DNA of 64,000 nt from Demequina sp. NBRC 110051 (GTDB lineage: Bacteria; Actinomycetota; Actinomycetes; Actinomycetales; Demequinaceae): positions 1 to 64,000 of the forward strand of contig NZ_BBRH01000009.1 in the NCBI RefSeq assembly GCF_002090055.1. The letters are read 5' to 3'. The stretch's first letter is position 1. Each line of letters opens with the position of its first letter. Positions 37,628-46,287 of the stretch are shown here, in pieces. Position numbers and translations under genes: made by a program. Under the pieces are notes generated by a model. The model saw only the letters and a list, made by a program, of their open reading frames with translations, was not told the DNA's origin and did no database searches.

Positions 37628-38125
37628 ATGACGGTCGAGTCCCCCAGCACGCTGAGCACCCAGGACGAACTCCTGTGGCGCCGCTTTTCGGCGATGCTCT
37701 CGACCGTGCCGGCCGCGCTCGACGAGCGCCTGCGGGCTCTCACGGGACTGAACCACTTCCAGTTCACCATCCTGTCAACCCTGCAGTCGCAGCCCGACGG
37801 CACGTTGCAGCTCGCCGAGGTGGCCCGCGCAGCCGACTCGTCACTGTCGCGCCTGTCGCACACCATCTCGAAGCTCGAGGCCGACGGCCTCGTGGCACGC
37901 AAGGCGTGCGAGCACGACCGCCGCGCCAACTGGGCGGTGCTCACCGACGAGGGTGCGCGCGTCGTGGACCAGGCCCGCGAGTCCTACGACCTCATCAAGC
38001 GCGAGGCGTTGGTGGACCGCATCCCCGAGCACCTGCGCGGCGAGCTCACCGAACTCTTCACGGCCATGCTCCCCGGAGCCGTGGCCCAGCAATGCGCGTC
38101 GATCGACGCCGACCTCACGCGCTAG
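37628..38125 (+). CDS. MarR-family regulator
   Basis: 165 aa winged-helix regulator. LTGLNHFQFTILSTLQSQPDGTLQLAEVARAADSSLSRLSHTISKLEADGLV contains the recognition helix and EHDRRANWAVLTDEG the wing. TATCAT (37616-37621) ends 6 nt before the ATG, a leaderless pattern. It converges with a second MarR gene. Target and ligand are unknown. Confidence 0.92.
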   Translation: MTVESPSTLSTQDELLWRRFSAMLSTVPAALDERLRALTGLNHFQFTILSTLQSQPDGTLQLAEVARAADSSLSRLSHTISKLEADGLVARKACEHDRRANWAVLTDEGARVVDQARESYDLIKREALVDRIPEHLRGELTELFTAMLPGAVAQQCASIDADLTR

Positions 38126-38134
38126 TTCGCTGAG

Positions 38135-38572
38135 CTATTTCCCCGAACGGCCCGCGGCGACGACGGTCGCCATGATCGCCGCCAGTTGGTCCACCTGCTC
38201 GTCGCTCAGCACATCGAGGTGCGAGACGAAGCCACGCTCGGCCTCTTCTACCGCCTCGTTGACGAGGGCGATCCCCTCCTCGGTCAGCGACAGCAGCCTC
38301 ACACGGCCGTCCTCGGGCGAGGCGTGGCGGCACACCCATCCGCGGTCGACCACACGCTGGACCACACCTGAGGCGATGTTGGCCTTCACGCCGAGTGCGT
38401 CCGCGGCCTCAGCCGTGGGCACGCCCTCGGAGCCGTGGAGGAACACCAGCAGGTGAAACTGCGCGGGGGTGAGCCCCTCGTCCACCATGGTGCGCGAGTG
38501 ATGGCGCATCGAGTCGCGCATGATGCGGTGCTGCAGACGCAGGATCTCCGCAATCGTGTCGTCGCGAGTCAT
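38135..38572 (-). CDS. MarR-family repressor of the adjacent exporter
   Basis: 145 aa winged-helix regulator (AADALGVKANIASGVVQRVVDRGWV; the wing region SPEDGRVRLLSLTEEG). It is divergent from a DHA2 exporter, with a 46-bp dyad between them, the standard layout of a MarR repressor controlling efflux and itself. The inducer is unknown. Confidence 0.92.
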   Translation of the reverse strand: MTRDDTIAEILRLQHRIMRDSMRHHSRTMVDEGLTPAQFHLLVFLHGSEGVPTAEAADALGVKANIASGVVQRVVDRGWVCRHASPEDGRVRLLSLTEEGIALVNEAVEEAERGFVSHLDVLSDEQVDQLAAIMATVVAAGRSGK

Positions 38573-38612
38573 GGTGCTCCTCGGGTGTGTCCGGGTACGG
38601 GACCCGGCCGTC

Positions 38613-38621
38613 GCATCGGCC
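38613..38621 (-). repeat. GGCCGATGC repeat, intergenic
   Basis: Copy directly adjoining the MarR operator dyad in the MarR/exporter promoter region. Confidence 0.75.
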
Positions 38622-38622
38622 G

Positions 38623-38668
38623 ATAATTCGCGTCAAGCGAACTTGATTGTTCGCCTCACGTGAATTAT
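38623..38668. promoter_or_regulatory. Long MarR operator dyad
   Basis: A 46-bp imperfect palindrome. The outer arms are ATAATTC/GAATTAT and the inner arms GCGAAC/GTTCGC, centred between the divergent MarR and exporter genes. It could hold one MarR dimer on each half. Inferred from symmetry and position. Confidence 0.6.
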
Positions 38669-38724
38669 CGTAACCGATATCCCGCCGACGGGATCATCCC
38701 CACCCCCGTTCTCAGGAGACGACT

Positions 38725-40356
38725 GTGTCTACGTCAACCGACGCGACGCACGCGAACCTCGAGGAGGCCCTCGCCGAGGGCATCTCGGAGTCAACGTACC
38801 GCCGCCGCTGGGCGATTCTCGCCACCCTCTGCCTTGGCCTCATGACCGCCATGATCGCGAACATGAGCCTCAACCTGGCCCTGCCCGAGCTTGCCGTCGA
38901 GTTCTCGATGACGCAGCTCCAGCTCACCTGGGTCGTCGAGGCCTTCACCCTGGTCTTCGCGGCACTGCTCTTCATCGCCGCCGCCATCGCCGACCGCTAC
39001 GGGCGCAAGCGCGTCATGATGGTGGGCCTCGTCATCTTCGTGCTCGCGTCCGCCTACGCGCCGTTCTTCGCTACCACCGCGGGCGAGCTCATCGCCTCGC
39101 GCGCCATCATGGGCATCGGCGGCGCGCTGGTCATGCCGACCACGCTGTCGCTCGTCAACGTCGTGTTCCCGAGCAAGGAGCGCCCCAAGGCCATCGCCAT
39201 CTGGGCCGCCGTCGCCGGTGTGGGCATGATGATCGGCTCCGTGCTCACGGGCCTGCTGCTGCACTTTTTTGATTGGCACGCCGCGTTCCTGCTGGGGGCC
39301 GCGTTCGGCCTCATCGCGATCCCGATCACCGCGCGGATTGTGCCCGAGTCGGTCGACGAGAAGGCCACCCCCGTGGACTGGACGGGCGGCCTGTTCGTGA
39401 CGCTCGCGCTCGCGGGCATCGTCTACACGATCATGGAGGCGCCCTCGCACGGCTGGGAGTCCCTCACCGTCGCGATCGCCGCCGTCGGCGCCGTCTCGCT
39501 CGCGCTGTTCATCTGGTGGGAGAACCGGGTCGAGCACCCCATGCTGGACCTCACGCTGTTCAAGCGCCGCCGCTTCACGCTGTCCGTCATCTCGGTGACG
39601 CTGACGTTCTTCGCGATGATCGGCGCCTTCTACTCGATGACGCAGATCTTCCAGCTGGTCATGGACTACGACGAGCTCACCACCGCCGTCGCGATGATCC
39701 CGCCCATGCTGCCCATGATGGTGCTCGGCCCGCTGGTGCCGCGCCTCGTCGCCAAGGTCGGCACGCGCTGGACCGTGGTGCCCGGCCTGCTCATCATCGC
39801 CGGCGGCTTCCTGCTCATGACGACGTGGCCCACCGTGCCCAGCTACTGGGACTTCTTCATCGCGATGTCGCTCGTCACCGCGGGCATGGCGCTCGTCATG
39901 ACCCCCGCGACCAACATGCTGATGTCGTCGGTGCCGCGCAACCGCTCGGGCATGGGCTCGGCGATGAACGACACCACGCGTGAGCTGGGCGCCTCGCTCG
40001 GCATCGCGCTGCTGGGCTCGCTCATCGCCAACCAGTACACGTCCGGCATCTCCGAGACGGCCTCCCAGCTGCCTGAGGAGGCCGGCGTCGCCGTCCAGGA
40101 CTCGCTCGCGGGTGCGGTGGCGGTGACCGATGCCATGGCCGCCCAGGGTGGGGACGCCGCCGCGGGTGCGGCGCAGATCCTCGACGCCGCCCAGGTCGCG
40201 TTCATGGATGCCAGCCAGCACGCGATGCTGATCTCCGCGATCATCGCCGCAGCCACCGCGGTGCTGATGCTGTTCACGCTGCCGCGCGGCGACAAGGCGC
40301 TGTCGGCGGAGCCGGGCCTCACGCTCGAGGAGACCGAGGCGGCGCACGCAGGCTAG
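38725..40356 (+). CDS. MFS drug exporter, DHA2 (EmrB/QacA) family
   Basis: 543 aa with about 14 hydrophobic segments. DHA2 motifs are visible: ADRYGRKRVMMVGL (motif A) and LNLALPELAVEFSMTQLQLTWVVEAF (helix 1/2 region). It should extrude drugs or other hydrophobic compounds in exchange for protons. The GTG at 38725 has AGGAG upstream. It is controlled by the divergent MarR gene. Confidence 0.93.
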   Translation: MSTSTDATHANLEEALAEGISESTYRRRWAILATLCLGLMTAMIANMSLNLALPELAVEFSMTQLQLTWVVEAFTLVFAALLFIAAAIADRYGRKRVMMVGLVIFVLASAYAPFFATTAGELIASRAIMGIGGALVMPTTLSLVNVVFPSKERPKAIAIWAAVAGVGMMIGSVLTGLLLHFFDWHAAFLLGAAFGLIAIPITARIVPESVDEKATPVDWTGGLFVTLALAGIVYTIMEAPSHGWESLTVAIAAVGAVSLALFIWWENRVEHPMLDLTLFKRRRFTLSVISVTLTFFAMIGAFYSMTQIFQLVMDYDELTTAVAMIPPMLPMMVLGPLVPRLVAKVGTRWTVVPGLLIIAGGFLLMTTWPTVPSYWDFFIAMSLVTAGMALVMTPATNMLMSSVPRNRSGMGSAMNDTTRELGASLGIALLGSLIANQYTSGISETASQLPEEAGVAVQDSLAGAVAVTDAMAAQGGDAAAGAAQILDAAQVAFMDASQHAMLISAIIAAATAVLMLFTLPRGDKALSAEPGLTLEETEAAHAG

Positions 40357-40364
40357 GCCTCAAC

Positions 40365-40426
40365 CGGCAAAGGGAACCTTTTTCCCGCTCTAGAGCTCTA
40401 GGGCAGGAACAAGGTTCCCTTTGCCG
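40365..40426. terminator. Nested inverted repeat between exporter and glycerate kinase
   Basis: CGGCAAAGGGAACCTT (40365-40380) is repeated exactly in inverted form at 40411-40426. The 30-nt loop itself contains the palindrome CTAGAGCTCTAG. It lies between convergent genes, so a bidirectional terminator is likely; plus-strand exit has TTTC only. The exact 16-bp arms are longer than needed for termination. Confidence 0.6.
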
Positions 40427-40446
40427 TTTCTGGCGGGGCTGAGACG

Positions 40447-41550
40447 CTAGGCCGGCAGCCGCCGCGCGAGCTCTGCTCCCGCCTCGCGCGCCCAGCGCAG
40501 CGTTTGGGCCATCGCGGCCTCGCCGCTACCGGCGAGCTCCGTCAAGGAGACGGCCGATGCGAAGGCATCCGTGGGCGCGTCCACTCGCCCCGCGACGAGG
40601 GCCACCGGGACATGGGCCGCCGCTGCGCGGCGGCGCACCTCGGAGACCACCTTGCCGGCGTCCGACTGGCCGTCGTAGGCACCCTCGCCGGTGACCATGA
40701 GGTCGGCGCCCGCGAGCGCCGCATCGAGACCCACGGCATCCGCGACGGCGGCGGCGCCCGAGCCGAGCGTCGCTCCCCACAGCGCGAGGCCAAACCCGGT
40801 TCCGCCCGCGGCGCCCGCCCCCGGTGCGGTGGGATCCGCGTCGCGGCCCGCCTCGGCGGCCACCCGCGCAAGGTTCGCCAGCGCAGCGTCCAGCCGCACG
40901 ACGTCCTCGGGGCCCGCTCCCTTCTGGGGGCCAAACACCGCCGCGGCCCCCGCGGGGCCGATGAGCGGGCTCGTCACGTCGGACAGCACGCGCGCGCCCC
41001 CGGGCGGCAGCGAACGCAGCCCCGACAGGTCCAAAGCCTGCAGCGAGGCGAGCCCCCCGCCGCCATCAGCGACGGGCGAGCCGTCGGTGTCGAGCAGCCT
41101 CGCGCCCAGCGCCGCGAGCGCCCCCGCTCCCCCGTCGGTGGAGCACGAGGACCCGATCGCGAGCAACAGGGAGTGCACGCCCGCGTCGAGCGCGGCCGCG
41201 ATCGCCTGGCCAAACCCACGCGTGTGAGCCGTGAGCGGGGCGAGCTCATCGATGAGGATGATGCCGGAGGTCGACGCCAACTCGACCACGCCGACCGGCC
41301 CGTCGGGCCCGGGCAGCTCGAGCCACGCCGCCTCGACCTCGCGCCCGTCCGGCCCTGTCACCGTCACCAGGTGTCGACGTGCATCCGGAGCGGCAGCGAG
41401 CGCGTCGAGCGTGCCCTCGCCGCCGTCGGCCATGGGCAGGGGCGCCACGTCGGCGGGCCGCACCGTACGCCAGCCGTCGGCGATGGCCGCGGCGACCGTG
41501 GCGGCATCGGCCGTGCCCTTGAACGAGTCCGGCGCGACGACGACCCGCAT
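40447..41550 (-). CDS. glxK: Glycerate kinase (GlxK/GckA type)
   Basis: 367 aa. VVVAPDSFKGTADAATVAAAIADGWR and PMADGGEGTLDAL at the N-terminus and SSCSTDGGAGALAALGARLLD are hallmarks of the type I glycerate kinase family, which phosphorylates glycerate to feed lower glycolysis. The ATG shares a base with the GH42 stop codon (TAATG). It is the last gene of the LacI-controlled operon, so glycerate is a likely end product of the sugar route. Confidence 0.92.
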   Translation of the reverse strand: MRVVVAPDSFKGTADAATVAAAIADGWRTVRPADVAPLPMADGGEGTLDALAAAPDARRHLVTVTGPDGREVEAAWLELPGPDGPVGVVELASTSGIILIDELAPLTAHTRGFGQAIAAALDAGVHSLLLAIGSSCSTDGGAGALAALGARLLDTDGSPVADGGGGLASLQALDLSGLRSLPPGGARVLSDVTSPLIGPAGAAAVFGPQKGAGPEDVVRLDAALANLARVAAEAGRDADPTAPGAGAAGGTGFGLALWGATLGSGAAAVADAVGLDAALAGADLMVTGEGAYDGQSDAGKVVSEVRRRAAAAHVPVALVAGRVDAPTDAFASAVSLTELAGSGEAAMAQTLRWAREAGAELARRLPA

Positions 41551-43532
41551 TAGCCGGCCGAGCCCGTGTCCACCAGCGCGTACCCGAACGTGTCCAGGGC
41601 CACCTCGGTGACGTCGTCGCCGGTGAGCAGGCTATGGCCCACGACCGGCACCACCGCGGGCTCGTCGCCGTGGTTGATGACCGTCACCACCGACCCACGT
41701 TGGGCGACCTCGACGCTTGCCGGCAGGCCCGCCAGCACCGGCGCCACGCCTGCGCGCTCGAGCGCCCAGCCTGCCAACGCATCGGCCCCCTCCTCGTCGG
41801 GCACCGTGGCGAGGTACCAGCCCACGCCCGCGCCATGCGCGTGCTCGGTCAGCGCGGGGTCGCCGTCGCGGCGGCCGCCGCTGAACGCGGCGACGGGCTC
41901 GGCGCCGCGCAGCACCACCTCCTCGGCGAGCAACGTGCCCGTGACCGTGCCGAAGGGACCGGTGAGCGGCGCGATCGCCTGCCCCGCACCACCGGGCTGC
42001 GCGAGCGCCCCGAAGTCCTCGATCGTCACGCCGAGAGCCTCGCCAAGGCGCGTGAGGAAGCCCCCGTCGAGGAAGGCGTCGCGCTCGTCGACCACGTCGG
42101 TGAAGGGTCCGGCCAGCAGGTGGCCGCCGTCGGCGACGAAGGTCGTCAAGGCGGCGGCTCCGGTCGGACGCAGCAGGTACAGCGCCGGGGCGAGCACCAG
42201 GTCGTACTGCGAGGCCGTCACCCGCTCGGGCGGCACGATGTCGACCATCACGTGACGGCGGTGCAGCGCCCGGTACCAGCGCTGCAGCACCGCGACGTAG
42301 TCGAGCACGTTGGACGGGTGGTCGGGACTCTCGACCGCCCACCAGCTCTCCCAGTCCATGACCAGGGCGACCCTCGCATCGGCCGTCCCCGCGGGAAGCT
42401 CAGGCAGCGACGCGAGCTGCTCCCCGAGCGACGTGACCTCGCGCCAGATCCGAGTGTCGGTGCCCGCGTGGGGCAGCATCGCGGCGTGGAACTTCTCCGC
42501 GCCCGCGCGCGACTGACGCCACTGGAAGAACAGGACGCCGTCCGCGCCGCGGCCCACGCACTGCATCGACAGGGCCGCCATCTGGTGCGGCGCCTTGGGC
42601 GCATTGGTGGGCCGCCAGTTCAGCGCGCCGGTGACCTGTTCCATGAGCAGCCACGGCACCTCGGGCTTCATGGAGCGGATGAGGTCGCGCTGGAAGGCGG
42701 CGTCGCGGAAGGACTCGGGCTCGTCGGGGTCGGGGTAGGCGTCGTCGGTCACGACGTCCATGTGCTCAGCCCACGCGGGGTAGTTCGCGGGCTTGAACGG
42801 GCCCATGAAGTTGGTGGTGATCGGCTGCGTGGCGCCCGCGGCGAGGATGATCTCCTTCTCCATCAGGTAGCACTCAAGCAGCATGTCCGAGGTGAAGCGC
42901 TTGAAGTCGAGCAGCTGGCCGGGGTTGTGGCTATACGGCGCGGCCGCGGGGGTGCGTACCTGGGAAAACGCGGTGTAGCGCTGCGACCAGAACGCGGTGC
43001 CCCACGCCTCGTTGAGGGTCTCGACGGAGCCGTAGCGCTTCTCGAGCCACGCGCGGAACGCCTCTTGTGCGGCGGGCGAGTGGTCCTCGTGCAGGTGGCA
43101 GCCGTACTCGTTGTTGACGTGCCACATCACCACAGCGGGGTGGTCGACATAGCGGGACGCGAGCGTGCGGACCAGGTCCGCGGCCAGGCGGCGATACACG
43201 GGCGAACTGGGCGCATAGTGCTGGCGGCTGCCAGGACCGAGCGTCACACCGTCGGCGGTGACGGGAAGGATCTCCGGGTACTTCTCATGCATCCACGGCG
43301 GCGGCGAGGCGGTCGCCGTGGCGAGGTCGACGGCGATGCCGCCCTCGTGCAGCAGGTCGATCACGCGGTCGAGCCACTCGAGGTCGTATTCGCCCTCGGC
43401 CGGCTGGATGCGGCTCCACGAGAAGATCCCCAGGCTCACCATGGTGACGCCCGCCTCGCGCATGCGCTGGACGTCCTCGACCCACACCTCCTCGGGCCAT
43501 TGCTCGGGGTTGTAGTCGCCGCCGTAATGCAT
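41550..43532 (-). CDS. Glycoside hydrolase family 42 beta-galactosidase
   Basis: 660 aa. The GH42 acid/base Glu is in WHVNNEYG and the nucleophile Glu in LLMEQVTGALNW. The GDYNPEQWPEEVW start, the middle trimerisation domain and a C-terminal beta domain are all present. There is no signal peptide, so it cleaves imported galactosides in the cytoplasm. It is separated from the importer genes by 113 bp with a hairpin of the GGCCGATGC motif. Confidence 0.93.
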   Translation of the reverse strand: MHYGGDYNPEQWPEEVWVEDVQRMREAGVTMVSLGIFSWSRIQPAEGEYDLEWLDRVIDLLHEGGIAVDLATATASPPPWMHEKYPEILPVTADGVTLGPGSRQHYAPSSPVYRRLAADLVRTLASRYVDHPAVVMWHVNNEYGCHLHEDHSPAAQEAFRAWLEKRYGSVETLNEAWGTAFWSQRYTAFSQVRTPAAAPYSHNPGQLLDFKRFTSDMLLECYLMEKEIILAAGATQPITTNFMGPFKPANYPAWAEHMDVVTDDAYPDPDEPESFRDAAFQRDLIRSMKPEVPWLLMEQVTGALNWRPTNAPKAPHQMAALSMQCVGRGADGVLFFQWRQSRAGAEKFHAAMLPHAGTDTRIWREVTSLGEQLASLPELPAGTADARVALVMDWESWWAVESPDHPSNVLDYVAVLQRWYRALHRRHVMVDIVPPERVTASQYDLVLAPALYLLRPTGAAALTTFVADGGHLLAGPFTDVVDERDAFLDGGFLTRLGEALGVTIEDFGALAQPGGAGQAIAPLTGPFGTVTGTLLAEEVVLRGAEPVAAFSGGRRDGDPALTEHAHGAGVGWYLATVPDEEGADALAGWALERAGVAPVLAGLPASVEVAQRGSVVTVINHGDEPAVVPVVGHSLLTGDDVTEVALDTFGYALVDTGSAG

Positions 43533-43609
43533 GCTCGTGTCCTTTCACGGGTGGGGTGGTGCCAGCCTGGCCCAAAGCCATGGCGACACGCCAGTGGGAG
43601 CCGGCCGTC

Positions 43610-43640
43610 GCATCGGCCGGTCGTTGCGGACGGCCGATGC
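43610..43640. repeat. Inverted pair of GGCCGATGC motifs forming a hairpin
   Basis: GCATCGGCCG (43610-43619) and CGGCCGATGC (43631-43640) form a 10-bp stem with an 11-nt loop between the DUF624 gene and GH42. Paired motifs serving as hairpins are a known habit of DNA uptake sequences in Neisseria. Confidence 0.75.
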
Positions 43641-43645
43641 CGTGG

Positions 43646-44314
43646 TTAGGCGACGTACTCGCCGTCGCCCTTGCGCGGGCGAGCGGGGATGGCCACGACC
43701 GCGAGCGCGGCGCACCCGAGCGCGGGGACGAGCAGGGCGGGGAGCGCCCACGTGGCGACGCCCACGAAACCCGCGGTGCTCGCGAGGTAGGCGGCGCCTC
43801 CCAGGTCGCCTCGGAGTTGGGCAAGGCCGCGCAGGACGGCGTTGCGCCAACCCGCCTCGGGATCCCACTGACCCACGGCGGCCATGAAGACGACCGCGAG
43901 GGCCGTGAGCCCCAGCCAGCCGATGACCGCGATGGCGGTCGCGCCCGGGAGCAGCCCGGTCGCGGCAAGCTCGATGTCGACCACGAGGACCGTGGCGATG
44001 ACGGCGGTGACGAGCGCGACCGCGGCGCCGCCCAGGGCCCCTGTCTTCACGTCGGCCCAGAAATGGGCCCATGGGGACGCCTCGCCGCGGAGATAGTGCG
44101 TGAGGTGGCGCACCCCCGCGGCCGCGGCGGCCGGGGCGGTCACGAGCGGCAGGGCCGCGAGGGTGACCATGATGCCCGTCAGCAGCACCTCGCCCCACAG
44201 CGTGAAGCCGCCGTGGGCGCCGGGCCAGGCGTGCGGCACCCAGCCCGCGCGGGTGGGGCCAAAGCCCTCGGTGTCCGCGCGGGCCGCGGCGCGGCGCTGC
44301 TTCCTGGTCGCCAT
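43646..44314 (-). CDS. DUF624 (YesL-like) membrane protein
   Basis: 222 aa with about five membrane helices. Such proteins often accompany carbohydrate ABC importers of the YtcP/YtcQ class with unknown role. It lies 11 bp after the permease gene; GAGG precedes the ATG at 44314. Confidence 0.72.
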   Translation of the reverse strand: MATRKQRRAAARADTEGFGPTRAGWVPHAWPGAHGGFTLWGEVLLTGIMVTLAALPLVTAPAAAAAGVRHLTHYLRGEASPWAHFWADVKTGALGGAAVALVTAVIATVLVVDIELAATGLLPGATAIAVIGWLGLTALAVVFMAAVGQWDPEAGWRNAVLRGLAQLRGDLGGAAYLASTAGFVGVATWALPALLVPALGCAALAVVAIPARPRKGDGEYVA

Positions 44315-44325
44315 GTCAGACCTCG

Positions 44326-45237
44326 TCAGCCCTTGAGGCCCTGGGTCGCCACGCCCGCGATGAGCAGGCGCTGGAAGACCAGGAAGAACAGCAGGATCGG
44401 CACCATGCCCAGCAGCGAGGCCGTGACCGTCGCACCGTAATCCGAGGTGCTGGTCTGGTCGTTGTAGAGCTTCAGCGCGATGGGCACCGGGTACTTCTCG
44501 GGGCTCGTCACATACATCAGGGGCGCGAGGAAGTCGTTCCAGGTCCAGATGAAGGAGAAGATCGCGCTCGTCACCAACGCGGGTTGGATGAGCGGCAGCA
44601 TGATCGACGCGAACGTGCGGACGTGTCCGGCCCCGTCCACGCGCGCGGCCTCGTCCATCTCGCGCGGGATGCCGCGCATGAACTGGACCATGAGGAAGAC
44701 GAAGAACGCCTCTGTCGCGAGGAACTTGGGCAGGATCAGCGGCCAATAGGTGTCGATCATGCCCAGGTTGTTGAACAGGATGTACTGGGGAATGATCACG
44801 ACGTGGAACGGCAAGAGCAGCGTGCCGATCATGGCGGTGAAGAAGATCCCGACGCCCTTGAACCGGATGCGCGCGAACGCGTAGGCGGCCATCGAGGAGC
44901 TGATCAGCGTGCCGGCGGTAGCGGCGATCGCGATGACCGCGGAGTTGGCGAAGAAGCGCCACAGCGGTACTCCCGCGATGCCCTCCATCACCTTGGCATA
45001 GTTGTCGAAGGTGGGGTCTTCGGGCAGCAGCGCCGGGTTCTGTCCGAACTCGCTGTTGTCCTTGAAGGTGGCGAAGATCAGCCACACCAGCGGGTACAGC
45101 ACGATTGCGGTGAGCGCCGCCATGGCGATGAACCAGATCGCCGTCGTGATGCGCTTGCGGTTCCAGTAGGGGCGGGGCGCGGGCACGCGCTCCTGGTCCG
45201 CGTCGTCGCGGACCCAGACGTCTCCACGCTGAGTCAT
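44326..45237 (-). CDS. Sugar ABC transporter permease, MalG type
   Basis: 303 aa with six membrane helices. The EAA loop is seen as EMDEAARVDGAGHVRTFASIMLPL, which contacts a shared ATPase. No ATPase gene is in this cluster, as usual for actinobacterial CUT1 importers that share MsiK. The ATG overlaps the stop of the partner permease (ATGA). Confidence 0.93.
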   Translation of the reverse strand: MTQRGDVWVRDDADQERVPAPRPYWNRKRITTAIWFIAMAALTAIVLYPLVWLIFATFKDNSEFGQNPALLPEDPTFDNYAKVMEGIAGVPLWRFFANSAVIAIAATAGTLISSSMAAYAFARIRFKGVGIFFTAMIGTLLLPFHVVIIPQYILFNNLGMIDTYWPLILPKFLATEAFFVFLMVQFMRGIPREMDEAARVDGAGHVRTFASIMLPLIQPALVTSAIFSFIWTWNDFLAPLMYVTSPEKYPVPIALKLYNDQTSTSDYGATVTASLLGMVPILLFFLVFQRLLIAGVATQGLKG

Positions 45238-46217
45238 CGGTTGTCTCCCTGGTAGTGCACCCACATCTTGGACGTGCGGAACAGCACGAACGCGATGATC
45301 GCGACCACGATCACGAGCGTCCAGGCCATCGCGGAGGCGTAGCCCATCTGGCCGTCGCTGAACGCCCTCTTGTACAGGTACAGGGTGTAGAAGTTCGTCA
45401 TGCCGGCCGGTCCACCCGAGCCGTTCGAGATGATGTAGGCGGACGAGAACACCTGGAAGGCTCCGATGAGCTCGAGCAGCAGGTTGAAGAACACCACGGA
45501 CGAGAGCATCGGCAGGGTGATCGAGCGGAACTTTTTCACGGGACCGGCGCCGTCCATGTCGGCGGCCTCGTACAGCTCGCGGGGAACCTGCTTGAGGCCC
45601 GCGAGGAAGATGACCATCGGGGCACCGAACTGCCACACGGCTAGCAAGATCATCATCGGCACGACGAGGGCGACGTTGCCGACCCAGCCGCCGATCTCGA
45701 GGCCAAAGAAGCTCAGGGAGTTGTCGACCGGGCCGTCCGTCGAGAACATCGCGCGCCACACGATCGCGACGGACACCGAGGCGCCGATCAGCGACGGGGC
45801 GTAGAACGACGAACGGAAGAATCCGGCGCCGCGGTCGCGGTAGTTCAGCAGCATCGCGACGCCGAGCGCCGCGGCAAGCTTAATGGGGGTTCCCACGAGC
45901 ACGTAGATCAGGGTGATCTTCACCGACTGCGTGTAGTTGGGATCCTCGGTGAACATGCGGATGTAGTTGTCGAAGCCGATCCACTCGGGCGGCGAGAACA
46001 GGTTGTACCGCGTGAAGCTGAGGTAGAGCGAGTAGAGCATCGGCACCAACGTGAGCCCAAAGAAGCCCACGAGCCATGGGGTCAGAAAGCCGTAGCCGGC
46101 GATGTTCTCGCGCCAGTGGCGCTGCTTGCGGGTGAGTCCCTTGGGGTCGCGCGGCGTTGCGCTGCCCGTCTGCTGGTCCGTGGCGTCATCGACACGGTTC
46201 ACGGTGCTGGTCACCAT
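45234..46217 (-). CDS. Sugar ABC transporter permease, MalF type
   Basis: 327 aa with six membrane helices and the EAA loop ELYEAADMDGAGPVKKFRSITLPML. The start at 46217 is preceded by GAAGGA. With the lipoprotein upstream and the MalG-type partner downstream it forms a CUT1 oligosaccharide importer. Confidence 0.93.
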   Translation of the reverse strand: MVTSTVNRVDDATDQQTGSATPRDPKGLTRKQRHWRENIAGYGFLTPWLVGFFGLTLVPMLYSLYLSFTRYNLFSPPEWIGFDNYIRMFTEDPNYTQSVKITLIYVLVGTPIKLAAALGVAMLLNYRDRGAGFFRSSFYAPSLIGASVSVAIVWRAMFSTDGPVDNSLSFFGLEIGGWVGNVALVVPMMILLAVWQFGAPMVIFLAGLKQVPRELYEAADMDGAGPVKKFRSITLPMLSSVVFFNLLLELIGAFQVFSSAYIISNGSGGPAGMTNFYTLYLYKRAFSDGQMGYASAMAWTLVIVVAIIAFVLFRTSKMWVHYQGDNR

Positions 46218-46287
46218 TGATCCTTCCGTCGCGTCAGAGGCTACCCTGTGGGGCCCAAGCGACGGCTCGGGCCCCACGGAGATGCGA

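Noticed and set aside
38791-40347. 518-codon minus-strand frame
   Set aside because: Antisense to the DHA2 exporter and rich in His/Arg, as GC-rich shadows are.
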